Positions 8,675-17,665 of a DNA stretch of 63,245 bases are shown piece after piece. Below the pieces are notes generated by a model. The model was given only the letters and a program-made list of their open reading frames with translations, did no database searches and was not told the DNA's origin. Both the position numbers and the translations under genes were made by a program. The stretch is from JAICMB01 sp035295125. GTDB lineage: Bacteria > Acidobacteriota > Terriglobia > Bryobacterales > Bryobacteraceae. The stretch lies in NCBI GenBank assembly GCA_035295125.1, contig DATGJP010000001.1:1-63245 (forward strand), read 5' to 3'. Position 1 is the first letter of the stretch, and the number at the start of each line of letters is the position of its first letter.

Positions 8675-9679
8675 ATGCACCAGATGACCCAGAATGGGAC
8701 TGGAAAGAAGATTATCTTGTTGCGTCCGCGTGGTTTCTGCGCGGGAGTAGTACGCGCGATCGATGTAGTCAAGATCGTGTTAGAGATGTATGGCGCGCCC
8801 GTGTACGTCCGCAAGGAAATCGTACATAACCGCCACGTGGTAGATGAGTTACGCCAGGCCGGAGCGGTATTCGTAGAAGAACTCAGTGAAGTGCCCGAGG
8901 GGGCGCGCGTGATTTTCAGCGCTCACGGCGTATCCCCCGCGGTGCGAGAGGAAGCGAAGAGGCGAACGCTGGAAGTGATCGACGCCACCTGCCCGCTGGT
9001 GACGAAAGTGCACCTGGAGGCGGTCAAATTCGCGCGCCAGAACTACACCATCATTCTGATTGGCCACTCCGGTCACGACGAAGTTATCGGTACGCTCGGC
9101 GAGGCGCCGGAATCCACTTTCCTGGTTTCTAACGTAGAGGATGTAGACCGCCTCAACGTGAAAGATCCGGAACGCATGGCGTACCTCACGCAGACCACGC
9201 TCAGCCTCGATGAAACCCGTGATATTGTGCATCGGCTGAAGCAACGTTTTCCGTCTATAATCGGTCCGAAGACTCAGGACATTTGTTACGCCACGGAGAA
9301 TCGCCAGTTAGGCGTGAAAGCGGTTGTGCCGCTGACCGACGTTCTGCTTGTGGTGGGTTCTCAAAATAGCTCGAATTCCCGCCGGCTGGTGGAAGTTTGC
9401 CAGAACGAGGGTGTTCCCGCCTATCTGCTCGACGACAGCAGCGACGTGAATCCGGCGTGGCTCGACGGGGTCAAGACGGTCGCTGTGACGGCGGGGGCTT
9501 CGGCGCCTGAGAACCTGGTAGAAAATCTGATCCACAGCCTTGAAACCACTTTTGGCTTCGATCGGATGGAAGAAATGGAGCTTAAGGAAGAGGACGTCCG
9601 GTTTCAGTTACCTTCGAATCTGGATCGTCCCTTAGTCACGTTGGCGCCAGTAAGGCCGGCCAGCAGCTTGACGGCATGA
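8675..9679 (+). CDS. ispH: 4-hydroxy-3-methylbut-2-enyl diphosphate reductase (IspH/LytB)
   Basis: The last enzyme of the MEP isoprenoid pathway. This [4Fe-4S] protein reduces HMBPP to IPP and DMAPP. The three iron-sulfur cysteines are in RGFCAGVVRAIDVV (C22), DATCPLVTKVH and QDICYATENRQ. The protein is 334 residues. Its stop overlaps the start of squalene-hopene cyclase by 4 nt, so isoprenoid supply is directly coupled to hopanoid synthesis. An alternative ATG lies at 8684. Confidence 0.95.
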   Translation: MHQMTQNGTGKKIILLRPRGFCAGVVRAIDVVKIVLEMYGAPVYVRKEIVHNRHVVDELRQAGAVFVEELSEVPEGARVIFSAHGVSPAVREEAKRRTLEVIDATCPLVTKVHLEAVKFARQNYTIILIGHSGHDEVIGTLGEAPESTFLVSNVEDVDRLNVKDPERMAYLTQTTLSLDETRDIVHRLKQRFPSIIGPKTQDICYATENRQLGVKAVVPLTDVLLVVGSQNSSNSRRLVEVCQNEGVPAYLLDDSSDVNPAWLDGVKTVAVTAGASAPENLVENLIHSLETTFGFDRMEEMELKEEDVRFQLPSNLDRPLVTLAPVRPASSLTA

Positions 9680-11610
9680 CCCCTCGAGTTCAGGTTGAGG
9701 ATGCTCTCCTTGCCGGAAGCGCCCAGGCGGCGCGCCGGGCCGAAGAGTTTCTTCTCCGCACGCAACATGATCAGGGTTATTGGTGGGGTGAACTAACCGC
9801 CGACACCACGCTGGAGTCCGATTGGATTCTGCTGCAGTTGTGGCTGCATCCCCCGCAAAACGGGGCTTGGAATCCTCCGAATCGCGCATTGGTCGACAAA
9901 GCGGTGCGATCAATCCTGTCGCGACAATTGCCCGATGGCGGGTTCAATATCTATCCGAAGGGGCCTTCGGATGTCAGCGCCACAGTGAAAGCCTATTTCG
10001 CCCTCAAACTCGCCGGTGTGACGGGCGAAGTGTTGGAGCGTACCAGGGCGCGGATCATGGCGCTGGGCGGTATTCAGGCCGCTAACAGCTACACGAAAAT
10101 CAATCTCAGCCTGTTTAATCTGTATCCGCGCGAGGGCGTTCCCAGCGTCCCGCCGGAGATGATGCTGCTGCCGGGCAATTTCATCTTCCAGATGTCCTCC
10201 TGGACGCGCGCCATCGTAATTCCGCTGTCCATTGTTCATGCGATGAACCCGGCCCGGCCGGTGCCGGCTGGATTCACCCTGCAGGAGCTATTCACGCCCG
10301 GGGTTCCGGTTACGTACCGGCACGATAAGGAGTTCTTCTCCTGGCGCAACTTCTTCCTGGCGATCGACCGGTGCTTTAAGCTGTGGGAACGCTGGGGATC
10401 GAAGCGGTTGCGGGAACGGGCCATCCGCCGTGCCGAGCACTGGATGCTGGAGCGGACCCGGGATAGTGATGGGCTGGCAGCGATCTATCCTCCGATGCAG
10501 TACCTCATTATGGCGCTCGATCTGCTTGGGTACAGCACGGAACATCCGGATCGCATCGAGGCGCAGCGGCAGTTTGATGGTCTCATCGTCGACAAGCCGG
10601 ATGATTTCTACTTCCAGCCTTGCTTCTCCGTGGTCTGGGATTCGGCGATCGCGGCGTTTGCTTTGGGCGAAGCGGCGCACGGGCCTGACGAATCTCTGCA
10701 ACGGTGCGCCGACTGGCTTCTGACTAAAGAGGTACGGCGCAAGGGTGACTGGTCGGTGAAGCGGCCAAACGCTGAGCCGTCAGGATGGTATTTCGAGTTC
10801 GCCAATGAATGGTATCCGGACATCGACGATACAGCCATGGTGCTGCTCGCGCTGAGCCGTTCGCGCGCGACCAACTCCGGCGCGCAGAAGGCGTGCGAGA
10901 AACGGGCGGTCGATTGGCTGCTGGCGATGCAGTCGAAAGACGGCGGCTGGGCGGCCTTCGATGTCGATAATAACTGGCGCTCCCTGAGCTCCGTCCCGTT
11001 TGCGGATCACAATGCCATGCTCGATCCGACCTGTCCGGACATTACTGGCCGGGTACTGGAGGCGCTTTGCGCGTTTGGATACGACAAGTCGCATCCGGCG
11101 GTCCGGCGCGGCGTTGAGTACCTGATTCGCACCCAGGAGCAGGACGGAAGCTGGTACGGGCGCTGGGGTGTGGACTATATATACGGCACGTTCCTGGCTT
11201 TGCGCGGGTTGCAGGCGGCCGGCGAGAACGACCGTGAGGCGTATATCCAGCGCGCGCTCGAATGGGTACGCTCGATTCAGAATTTTGACGGCGGCTGGGG
11301 TGAGAGCTGTGCGAGTTACGACAACAACAGCTATGCGAACGCCCCCAGCACTCCTTCGCAGACAGCATGGGCAATACTGGCGCTGCTTGCCGGTGGGGAC
11401 ACGACGAGCACCAGCCTGAAGGATGGCGTCGACTACCTGATCAAGACCCAGAACAACGACGGCACATGGGATGAAGAGCTGGCCACCGGGACTGGTTTTC
11501 CCCGCGTGTTCTATCTTTGCTACCACCTGTATCGTCACTCGTTCCCGTTGCTCGCGTTGAATAGTTTTATTAAGACAAAAAGCACGTCGAGGAACAGTGA
11601 TGCGCTGTAG
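9676..11610 (+). CDS. shc: Squalene-hopene cyclase
   Basis: Cyclises squalene to hopene/hopanol, the committed step of hopanoid synthesis, at the cytoplasmic membrane. The 644-residue protein has the catalytic DxDD motif (D382-I-D-D385, in WYPDIDDTAM) and several QW repeats (QDGSWYGRWGVDYIYGT, QNFDGGWGES, QNNDGTWDEE). The length is normal for the family. It overlaps ispH by 4 nt. A 216-bp gap carrying a dispersed repeat separates it from hpnH. Confidence 0.97.
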   Translation: MTPRVQVEDALLAGSAQAARRAEEFLLRTQHDQGYWWGELTADTTLESDWILLQLWLHPPQNGAWNPPNRALVDKAVRSILSRQLPDGGFNIYPKGPSDVSATVKAYFALKLAGVTGEVLERTRARIMALGGIQAANSYTKINLSLFNLYPREGVPSVPPEMMLLPGNFIFQMSSWTRAIVIPLSIVHAMNPARPVPAGFTLQELFTPGVPVTYRHDKEFFSWRNFFLAIDRCFKLWERWGSKRLRERAIRRAEHWMLERTRDSDGLAAIYPPMQYLIMALDLLGYSTEHPDRIEAQRQFDGLIVDKPDDFYFQPCFSVVWDSAIAAFALGEAAHGPDESLQRCADWLLTKEVRRKGDWSVKRPNAEPSGWYFEFANEWYPDIDDTAMVLLALSRSRATNSGAQKACEKRAVDWLLAMQSKDGGWAAFDVDNNWRSLSSVPFADHNAMLDPTCPDITGRVLEALCAFGYDKSHPAVRRGVEYLIRTQEQDGSWYGRWGVDYIYGTFLALRGLQAAGENDREAYIQRALEWVRSIQNFDGGWGESCASYDNNSYANAPSTPSQTAWAILALLAGGDTTSTSLKDGVDYLIKTQNNDGTWDEELATGTGFPRVFYLCYHLYRHSFPLLALNSFIKTKSTSRNSDAL

Positions 11611-11619
11611 GACCGATAT

Positions 11620-11704
11620 GCGGTTTCGCCTGCGCGTTCCCTGTGAGGCGGAATCGCCTGCTTCACCCTTCCACAGCCTGCAGCGCGTGGAGTTTTTGAC
11701 CGTA
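11620..11704. repeat. Double-hairpin intergenic repeat, copy 3
   Basis: Copy 3, with the same orientation as copy 1. The GCGGTTTCGCCTGCGCGTT core is kept but the left arm of hairpin 1 has decayed. The second stem AGGCGgaatCGCCT and the tail CTTCACCCTTCCACAGCCTGC match copy 1 closely, as does the downstream GACCGT. It lies between shc and hpnH, inside an otherwise tightly packed hopanoid operon, so it may attenuate or terminate transcription or mark a processing site. Confidence 0.75.
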
Positions 11705-11709
11705 CGGCG

Positions 11710-11769
11710 GATTGGCAATCCGCTCCTCGACCGTTCCGAGCGCAGTTGGTTCGGCGCCGGTTGCCAATC
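11710..11769. repeat. Long inverted repeat between shc and hpnH
   Basis: Inverted arms GATTGGCAA (11710-11718) and TTGCCAATC (11761-11769) enclose 42 bp. The left part can also form its own GCGGATT-GGC-AATCCGC hairpin. It directly follows repeat copy 3. Function is unknown; it may be a second repeat family or a transcription signal before hpnH. Confidence 0.5.
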
Positions 11770-11826
11770 GGCGCGCAGGATAGCATCCTGCACCACAATC
11801 TCCAGGTACCAAAAAGGCAAAACTGA

Positions 11827-12936
11827 ATGAGATTTCCTCTTTCCATGACCGCGGGTATGGCTGGCTACATCATGAAAAACAAGCTACGCCCGAAACCCGA
11901 GTGGCAGAAGACGGTGGTTTCGAACGGTGATTCATCCAATCCGTTCCGCATCGTTTATCAAACCGGCACCAACGCCGAACGCAAACCGCATCCCATGATC
12001 AACAAGCGGTTTCCATTGGTGATGATGCTGGAGCCTTTGCACGCGTGCAATTTAACCTGCACTGGTTGCGGGCGCATCCGCGAGTACGAGTCCACCATCA
12101 CGCAGCGCCTCTCGCTCGAACAGTGTCTCAAGGCGGTGGACGAATGCGGCGCGCCGGTCATATCGATCTGCGGCGGCGAGCCGATGCTGTATCCCGAAAT
12201 CGGACCGCTGGTGGCGGCCATGGTCGAGCGCAACAAGACCATCTACCTGTGCACCAACGGGATGTTTATTAAGAAGAAGCTGAAGGAGTTCAAACCGGCC
12301 GACAAGTTCTTCTTCAATGTGCATCTCGATGGCATGGAGAAGAACCACGACATCGCCGTCGAGAAAGAGGGCGTGTTCCGCGAAGCCATCGAGGGCATCA
12401 AGGCGGCGAAAGCGGGGGGATTCAAGGTCTCTTCGAACACTACCGTCTACCGCGAAACCGACATGAAGGAGATCGAGGAACTGTACGAGTATCTCGCGCA
12501 GCTTGGCGTCGACGCGCACACGATTTCGCCCGCCTACGGCTACTCCGCCGTCAACGATCGCGAGATCTTCATGACGCGCGACGACATTTACGAGAAGTTC
12601 AAGGACATCGACCGGCTGGCCAAGCGGTTTCCGCTGAGCACGACGCCGACGTACCTGGAGTTCCTGCAGGGAACGCGCGATTATCCCTGCACCGCGTGGG
12701 GCACTCCGACCTACAACGTCAAAGGCTGGAAGGGCCCGTGCTACCTGATTACCGACGCGCACTATAAGACTTTCGAAGAGTTGATGACCAAAACGCCCTG
12801 GGAGAGCTATGGCGCCGGAAACGACCCTCGCTGCGACCACTGCATGGTGCATTGCGGATTCGAACCGTCGGCGGCGCTCGGAATTAATGCAAAGCTCAGC
12901 GATACGCTCAAGCTGATGAACTGGGCATTTCGGTAA
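11827..12936 (+). CDS. hpnH: Adenosyl-hopene transferase, radical SAM protein HpnH
   Basis: Joins a 5'-deoxyadenosyl group to hopene to give adenosylhopane, the first step of side-chain addition. The radical SAM cluster motif C74-x3-C78-x2-C81 is in HACNLTCTGCGR, followed by the GGEP SAM-binding motif. The N-terminus (MRFPLSMTAGMAGYIMKNK) and the 369-residue length are typical of HpnH. It is 2 bp upstream of hpnA. The neighbours confirm the hopanoid assignment. Confidence 0.93.
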   Translation: MRFPLSMTAGMAGYIMKNKLRPKPEWQKTVVSNGDSSNPFRIVYQTGTNAERKPHPMINKRFPLVMMLEPLHACNLTCTGCGRIREYESTITQRLSLEQCLKAVDECGAPVISICGGEPMLYPEIGPLVAAMVERNKTIYLCTNGMFIKKKLKEFKPADKFFFNVHLDGMEKNHDIAVEKEGVFREAIEGIKAAKAGGFKVSSNTTVYRETDMKEIEELYEYLAQLGVDAHTISPAYGYSAVNDREIFMTRDDIYEKFKDIDRLAKRFPLSTTPTYLEFLQGTRDYPCTAWGTPTYNVKGWKGPCYLITDAHYKTFEELMTKTPWESYGAGNDPRCDHCMVHCGFEPSAALGINAKLSDTLKLMNWAFR

Positions 12937-12938
12937 GC

Positions 12939-13934
12939 ATGCGGAATGCCGCGTTCAGCGATCGTCCAATCCTGGTAACCGGCGCGAGCGGATTCATCGG
13001 CTGGCACGTTGCAAAGAAGCTTCTGGAACGTGGTCATGCGGTCAGAGCACTGGTGCGCCCGGCCAGTGTGGTGCGGGATTTGGACGTTCAGATCGTCAAT
13101 GGGGACCTGCGGGACGCTGTTTCTCTGGAGCGCGCCGTCGATGGGTGCGCCTGCGTTTTCCATGTGGCGGCGGATTATCGCTTATGGGCCAAGGATCCTG
13201 GTGAGTTGTACCGTTCGAACGTCGACGGAACGCGCAATTTGTTGCTAGCGGCACGGAATAAAGGCGTCGAGCGGGTGATTTATACGAGTACAGTGGGATG
13301 TATCGGTGTGCCGAGCGGGGGCGAGGGCAACGAAGATCTCCCTGTAAGCATTGATGAAATGAGTGGGGCTTACAAGCGTTCGAAGTTCCAGGCTGAGCGG
13401 GTCGCGCTGGAGTTTGCGCAGTCCGGATTTCCCGTAGTCATCGTAAATCCGACGGCGCCGATTGGCGACCACGATTTCAAACCGACGCCCACCGGCAGGA
13501 TTGTGGTGGATTTTTTGAACGGGAAGATGCCGGCTTACGTTGATACGGGTTTGAACCTGGTGGATGTAGTCGACACGGCCGAAGGGCACGTGCTTGCGGC
13601 GGAGCGAGGGAAGCCGGGCGAGCGATATATCCTGGGATGCCAGAACCTGACGCTTCGTGAAATCCTGGAGCGATTGTCCAATGTCAGCGGACGGCCGGCG
13701 CCGCGTGTCAGGATTCCGTATGGTGTGGCATACGCGGCTGGGGTGGCCAGCACGGCGTGGGCAAATCTGACGGGGCACGAACCACGCGCACCACTCGACG
13801 CCGTGAAGATGTCACGGAAGAAAATGTTCGTTTCGTGCGACAAGGCGAAGCGAGAACTGGGGTTCAATCCGGGACCGGTGGAAGGAGCGCTTCAGCGTGC
13901 GGTCGAGTGGTTCCGGGCAAACGGGTATGTGTGA
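12939..13934 (+). CDS. hpnA: Hopanoid-associated NAD-dependent sugar epimerase/reductase HpnA
   Basis: A member of the extended short-chain dehydrogenase family, with the nucleotide-binding motif TGASGFIGWHVAKKLLERGH and an active-site-like GAYKRSKFQAE segment (Y-x3-K). HpnA genes co-occur with hopanoid genes, but the exact reaction is not settled. A role in side-chain maturation is usually assumed. The 3' end overlaps hpnG by 4 nt (GTGA). Confidence 0.88.
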   Translation: MRNAAFSDRPILVTGASGFIGWHVAKKLLERGHAVRALVRPASVVRDLDVQIVNGDLRDAVSLERAVDGCACVFHVAADYRLWAKDPGELYRSNVDGTRNLLLAARNKGVERVIYTSTVGCIGVPSGGEGNEDLPVSIDEMSGAYKRSKFQAERVALEFAQSGFPVVIVNPTAPIGDHDFKPTPTGRIVVDFLNGKMPAYVDTGLNLVDVVDTAEGHVLAAERGKPGERYILGCQNLTLREILERLSNVSGRPAPRVRIPYGVAYAAGVASTAWANLTGHEPRAPLDAVKMSRKKMFVSCDKAKRELGFNPGPVEGALQRAVEWFRANGYV

Positions 13935-14617
13935 GCTTGGTTTTCGTTGCCGCCGAAGCGATTGAGTTCGCGGGTATCCTTCGGCATGCGCAAAGCATCA
14001 AGAAGCTTGAGTGGTCTCTTCAATTTGCGCGGCAGGCAGAAATGAACGGCCGGCCGATTGTGCTGGTGGCTGATGGCCCCGGTCCGAAGCTGGCGGCCAG
14101 AGCGGCAAACGAAGCGAGAGAGAGATTAGAAGTAGTGGAGGCATTCATCAGCACCGGATTCTGTGGTGCGCTCGACCGTGAAGCGCATCGCGGCGACGTA
14201 TTTCTGGCGACGGCGGTAAACGGCGAAATTGTCGACCGGCCGAGTTCGCCGGGACCATCCCGGCTCGGCCATCTGGTTTCGCAGGATCGCGTCGCATGTA
14301 CCGTCAGCGAGAAGTCCAGCCTTCGGGATGGAGGATCAAGTGCCGTGGAAATGGAAGCGGCCGGCGTTATGCGTGTTGCACGAGAATCGGGGATTCCGTT
14401 TTATTGCCTGCGTGTGGTGACCGATACTGCCTCCGAAGATTTTCCACTCGATTTCAATGCCATGAGAGATCGTGATGGCCGGTTCAGCCGTGCGAGGATC
14501 GTTGCCGCGGCCTGCCGCCATCCCGTTCGAATATTTCCTCGCCTCATGGAATTGCAGCGAACGTCGAAAGAAGCGTCGATAGCGCTAGGGGATTTCATTG
14601 CCAACTGTCGATTCTGA
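13931..14617 (+). CDS. hpnG: Hopanoid nucleoside phosphorylase HpnG
   Basis: A purine-nucleoside-phosphorylase-like enzyme that removes adenine from adenosylhopane to give (phospho)ribosylhopane. Family signatures are STGFCGALD, AVEMEAAGVMRVA and VTDTASEDFPLDFN. The longest frame begins at 13757, but the GTG at 13931 overlaps the hpnA stop and begins right at the first beta strand (SLVFVAAEA), so it is preferred. The protein is then 228 residues. Confidence 0.85.
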   Translation: MSLVFVAAEAIEFAGILRHAQSIKKLEWSLQFARQAEMNGRPIVLVADGPGPKLAARAANEARERLEVVEAFISTGFCGALDREAHRGDVFLATAVNGEIVDRPSSPGPSRLGHLVSQDRVACTVSEKSSLRDGGSSAVEMEAAGVMRVARESGIPFYCLRVVTDTASEDFPLDFNAMRDRDGRFSRARIVAAACRHPVRIFPRLMELQRTSKEASIALGDFIANCRF

Positions 14618-14663
14618 GTTGTCCTTTGCAACCGAAACCGCCGCTGGGAATGTGCCGGCGGCA

Positions 14664-15716
14664 ATGAAGGCCGCCGTGTATACCGGCAACAGCAACATCG
14701 CTGTCCAGTCAATCCCGGTTCCGCAGATCGGCCCGGGTGAGTTGCTCATCCGTGTCCATGCTTGTGGGATTTGCCACACCGACCTGAAGAAGATCGAGTA
14801 CAACCTGCTGACGCCACCCCGCGTTTATGGGCATGAGACGGCCGGCGAAGTGGCCGTTGTCGGCGAAGGAGTAGACGGGTTTGCGATCGGCGACCGTGTC
14901 ATCGTTTTCCACCACATCCCGTGCATGGAATGTTTTTACTGCCGGCACAAGCTGTATGCGCAGTGTCCGGTATACAAGAAAGTCGGCGTTACGGCCGGGT
15001 TCGAGCCTGCCGGCGGTGGTTTCTCGCAGTACGTGCGCGCCATGGATTGGATTGTCCGACGTGGCGTCGAGAAGATTCCCGATGGCGTCTCCTACGAGCG
15101 CGCCTGCTTCGTCGAGCCGTTGAACACCTGTCTCAAGGGTGTCGTGCAGATGGACTTGAGGTCGGATGACCTGGTGGTCATTCTGGGGCAGGGGCCGATT
15201 GGTCTGCTCTTCACGATGCTGGTGAAGCGAACCGGCGCAACCATGCTGGCCACCGATACAATGCCGTTTCGGCGCGAGCTGGCGGTTCGATTCGGCGCCC
15301 AGGCTGCTTTCGATCCTCGCGATCCCGACCTGCAGACCCGCATCACCGAACTGACCCAAGGTCGTGGCGCGGACGCGATTATCATCGCCGCTTCGGCGCC
15401 GGGAATCGTTGAACAGGCGGTACGTTACTCACGGCCTGGCAGCCGCATCCTTCTCTTCGCCCAGACCTCGCACACGGAGAGAATCGAGCTTTCGGGCGCC
15501 GACATTTGTGTTGGGGAGCGCACACTCGTCGGGTCGTACAGTGCTTCGGTCGACATACAGAAGGATTCAGCGGACCTGGTTTTCAGGGAGTTACCTGTGG
15601 AGGATCTGATTTCTCACACTTTCCCTCTGAGTCAAATCCGGCAAGGGGTTAACCTAGCATTGCACCCGGAGCCTGCATCGTTGAAAATAGTAGTTCAGCC
15701 TCAGAGGTGGTCATAA
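14664..15716 (+). CDS. Zinc-type alcohol dehydrogenase in the hopanoid operon (first)
   Basis: A medium-chain zinc-dependent dehydrogenase. The catalytic-zinc ligands are in CGICHTD and GHETAGE; the structural-zinc cysteines are in PCMECFYCRHKLYAQC; the nucleotide-binding motif is GQGPIG. The ATG at 14664 (MKAAVYTG) is the canonical family start. An upstream TTG at 14598 would overlap hpnG but adds 22 residues with no family-like sequence. Its position between hpnG and hpnC suggests a redox step in hopanoid side-chain formation, possibly reduction of the ribosylhopane aldehyde. That is inference; generic polyol oxidation is the alternative. Confidence 0.85.
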   Translation: MKAAVYTGNSNIAVQSIPVPQIGPGELLIRVHACGICHTDLKKIEYNLLTPPRVYGHETAGEVAVVGEGVDGFAIGDRVIVFHHIPCMECFYCRHKLYAQCPVYKKVGVTAGFEPAGGGFSQYVRAMDWIVRRGVEKIPDGVSYERACFVEPLNTCLKGVVQMDLRSDDLVVILGQGPIGLLFTMLVKRTGATMLATDTMPFRRELAVRFGAQAAFDPRDPDLQTRITELTQGRGADAIIIAASAPGIVEQAVRYSRPGSRILLFAQTSHTERIELSGADICVGERTLVGSYSASVDIQKDSADLVFRELPVEDLISHTFPLSQIRQGVNLALHPEPASLKIVVQPQRWS

Positions 15717-15717
15717 C

Positions 15718-16758
15718 GTGAATATGCAGATGATGGCCGCCGTCCTCTACGGGAAGGAAGATTTAAAAATAGAGGCGGTTCCCGTTCCGGCGATCGGACG
15801 GGGCGATGTCCTGGTGCGGGTGAAGACTGCGCTGACCTGCGGAACCGATGTGAAGGTGTTCCGACGCGGGTACCATGCGCGCATGATCGTGCCTCCCGCA
15901 TTATTCGGACACGAGCTGGCCGGAGATATTGTCGCTGTCGGTGAAAACGTACGTGGATTTCACGTGGGGCAGCGTGTGGTAGCCGCCAACTCGGCCCCGT
16001 GCGGTGAATGTTACTATTGCCGCCGCGAAAACGAAAACCTTTGCGAAGATCTGCTTTTCAATAACGGCGCGTATGCTGAGTTCATCCGGATTCCGGCGCG
16101 CATCGTGGAACGTAACCTCTATGCGATTCCCGATCATGTCCCATACCAGGATGCTGCCCTGGTGGAACCGCTGGCGTGTGTACTGCGAGGTCTGGATGAA
16201 ACAGGAATCCGGCCCGGCGACACGGTCGCGGTGCTTGGGCTCGGGCCAATCGGGACCATGTTCGTCCGGCTTGCGAGAGTTTATGGCGCGCGTGTCATCG
16301 CGATTGGACGGCGCAAGTCGCAACTCGATCGCGCCGCTTCGATGGGTGCGGCGGAGCTCCTGATCTCGGGCGATGGCGTAGACCTCGTGAAGAAGGTTCG
16401 CGATCTGACCTCGGGCCGCGGCGCCGATATCGTGATCGAAGCCGTTGGACAGCCGGATGCGTGGGAAACGGCATTGAGACTCTTACGCCGCGGAGGTACG
16501 GTCAATTTCTTCGGCGGATGCCCGAATGAGAGCAGGATCGCACTCGATACTTCGCTGATGCACTATTCGGAAATCACCTGCACGGCCAGCTTCCATCACA
16601 CGCCAAAGCATATTCGCAAAGCTCTCGATCTGGTGATCGACGGCCAGATCACGGCGAACGACTTTGTGAATCGTGTGGAGCCGCTGGCGAATCTGTTGCA
16701 AGTGCTGCAACACCTCATGAGCCACAACGGGCACATGAAGACAGCGATCGTTCCATAA
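15718..16758 (+). CDS. Zinc-type alcohol dehydrogenase in the hopanoid operon (second)
   Basis: A second medium-chain dehydrogenase, related to the first but clearly diverged. It has TCGTDVKVF and GHELAGD around the catalytic zinc, PCGECYYCRRENENLC for the structural zinc, and GLGPIG for the cofactor. It starts at GTG 15718, or at ATG 15724, one base after the first dehydrogenase's stop, and ends 3 bp before hpnC. Two unlike dehydrogenases in tandem may form a heteromer or act in sequence. Their substrate is unknown. Confidence 0.85.
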   Translation: MNMQMMAAVLYGKEDLKIEAVPVPAIGRGDVLVRVKTALTCGTDVKVFRRGYHARMIVPPALFGHELAGDIVAVGENVRGFHVGQRVVAANSAPCGECYYCRRENENLCEDLLFNNGAYAEFIRIPARIVERNLYAIPDHVPYQDAALVEPLACVLRGLDETGIRPGDTVAVLGLGPIGTMFVRLARVYGARVIAIGRRKSQLDRAASMGAAELLISGDGVDLVKKVRDLTSGRGADIVIEAVGQPDAWETALRLLRRGGTVNFFGGCPNESRIALDTSLMHYSEITCTASFHHTPKHIRKALDLVIDGQITANDFVNRVEPLANLLQVLQHLMSHNGHMKTAIVP

Positions 16759-16761
16759 CTC

Positions 16762-17664
16762 GTGACGGCGCTCTGTCCCAAGGACTTCGTCGGAAACTCG
16801 GAAGCGCTGAACGCGGCATACACGCTGAGAGAAGCGGAAGCGTACACCCGTTGGCTCGCAACGCATCACTATGAGAACTTTCACGTAGTGACGTTCCTTC
16901 TGCCGAAGCGGCTGCACCAGGCATTCTACAATGTCTATGCTTTCTGCCGCTGGGCGGACGACCTCGGCGACGAGATAGGCGATCCAGGGGAGAGCCTGCG
17001 GCTGCTGGGTTGGTGGCGCGAAGAACTCTACGGCATGTACGAAGGACGGACCAAGCATCCCGTCTTCGTCGCGTTGGAGGGTACCGCGCACAAGTACAAT
17101 CTGCCGCGGCAGCTTTTCGACGATCTGATTCGGGCCTTCGAACAGGATCAGACTGTGACCCGATACCAGGACTGGGACGGCGTGTTGGGGTATTGCCGCT
17201 GCTCTGCGAACCCGGTCGGAAGGCTCCTGCTTCGTCTTTGCGGTTACTCAGATGCCGAGCGCGACCGGATGTCCGATGCCACGTGCACGGGTCTGCAACT
17301 CGCGAATTTCTGGCAGGATGTCACGGTGGATCTGGAGAAGGGGCGCATCTACCTACCGCTTCACCTTTTCGCCAGGCACGGCTACACGCTCGACGAACTG
17401 CAAGCGCGGCGCTTTACGCCGGCATTCCAGGGCGTGATGCAGGAAGCCGTCGCGGTGGCGCGCGATCTGTTTCAAAAAGGGCTTCCCCTCGCGAAATCGG
17501 TCGACCGCCGACTGGGATTCGATCTCGAACTCTTCAGCCGCGGGGGTATGCGAGTTCTGGACAAGATCGCGGCACAGAATTACAACGTGCTGGCCAAACG
17601 CCCGGCCATCTCCAAGATGGAGCGCGTCCGTTTGATGCTGGAAGCGGCTTGGGGCATGCTGTAG
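16762..17664 (+). CDS. hpnC: Hydroxysqualene synthase HpnC
   Basis: A trans-isoprenyl diphosphate synthase-like protein. In the HpnCDE route it converts presqualene diphosphate to hydroxysqualene. Diagnostic aspartate-rich segments are YAFCRWADDLGDE and LANFWQDVTVDLEKGRIYLP. It starts with GTG 3 bp after the second dehydrogenase and ends 1 bp before hpnD. The 300-residue length is normal. Confidence 0.92.
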   Translation: MTALCPKDFVGNSEALNAAYTLREAEAYTRWLATHHYENFHVVTFLLPKRLHQAFYNVYAFCRWADDLGDEIGDPGESLRLLGWWREELYGMYEGRTKHPVFVALEGTAHKYNLPRQLFDDLIRAFEQDQTVTRYQDWDGVLGYCRCSANPVGRLLLRLCGYSDAERDRMSDATCTGLQLANFWQDVTVDLEKGRIYLPLHLFARHGYTLDELQARRFTPAFQGVMQEAVAVARDLFQKGLPLAKSVDRRLGFDLELFSRGGMRVLDKIAAQNYNVLAKRPAISKMERVRLMLEAAWGML

Positions 17665-17665
17665 A

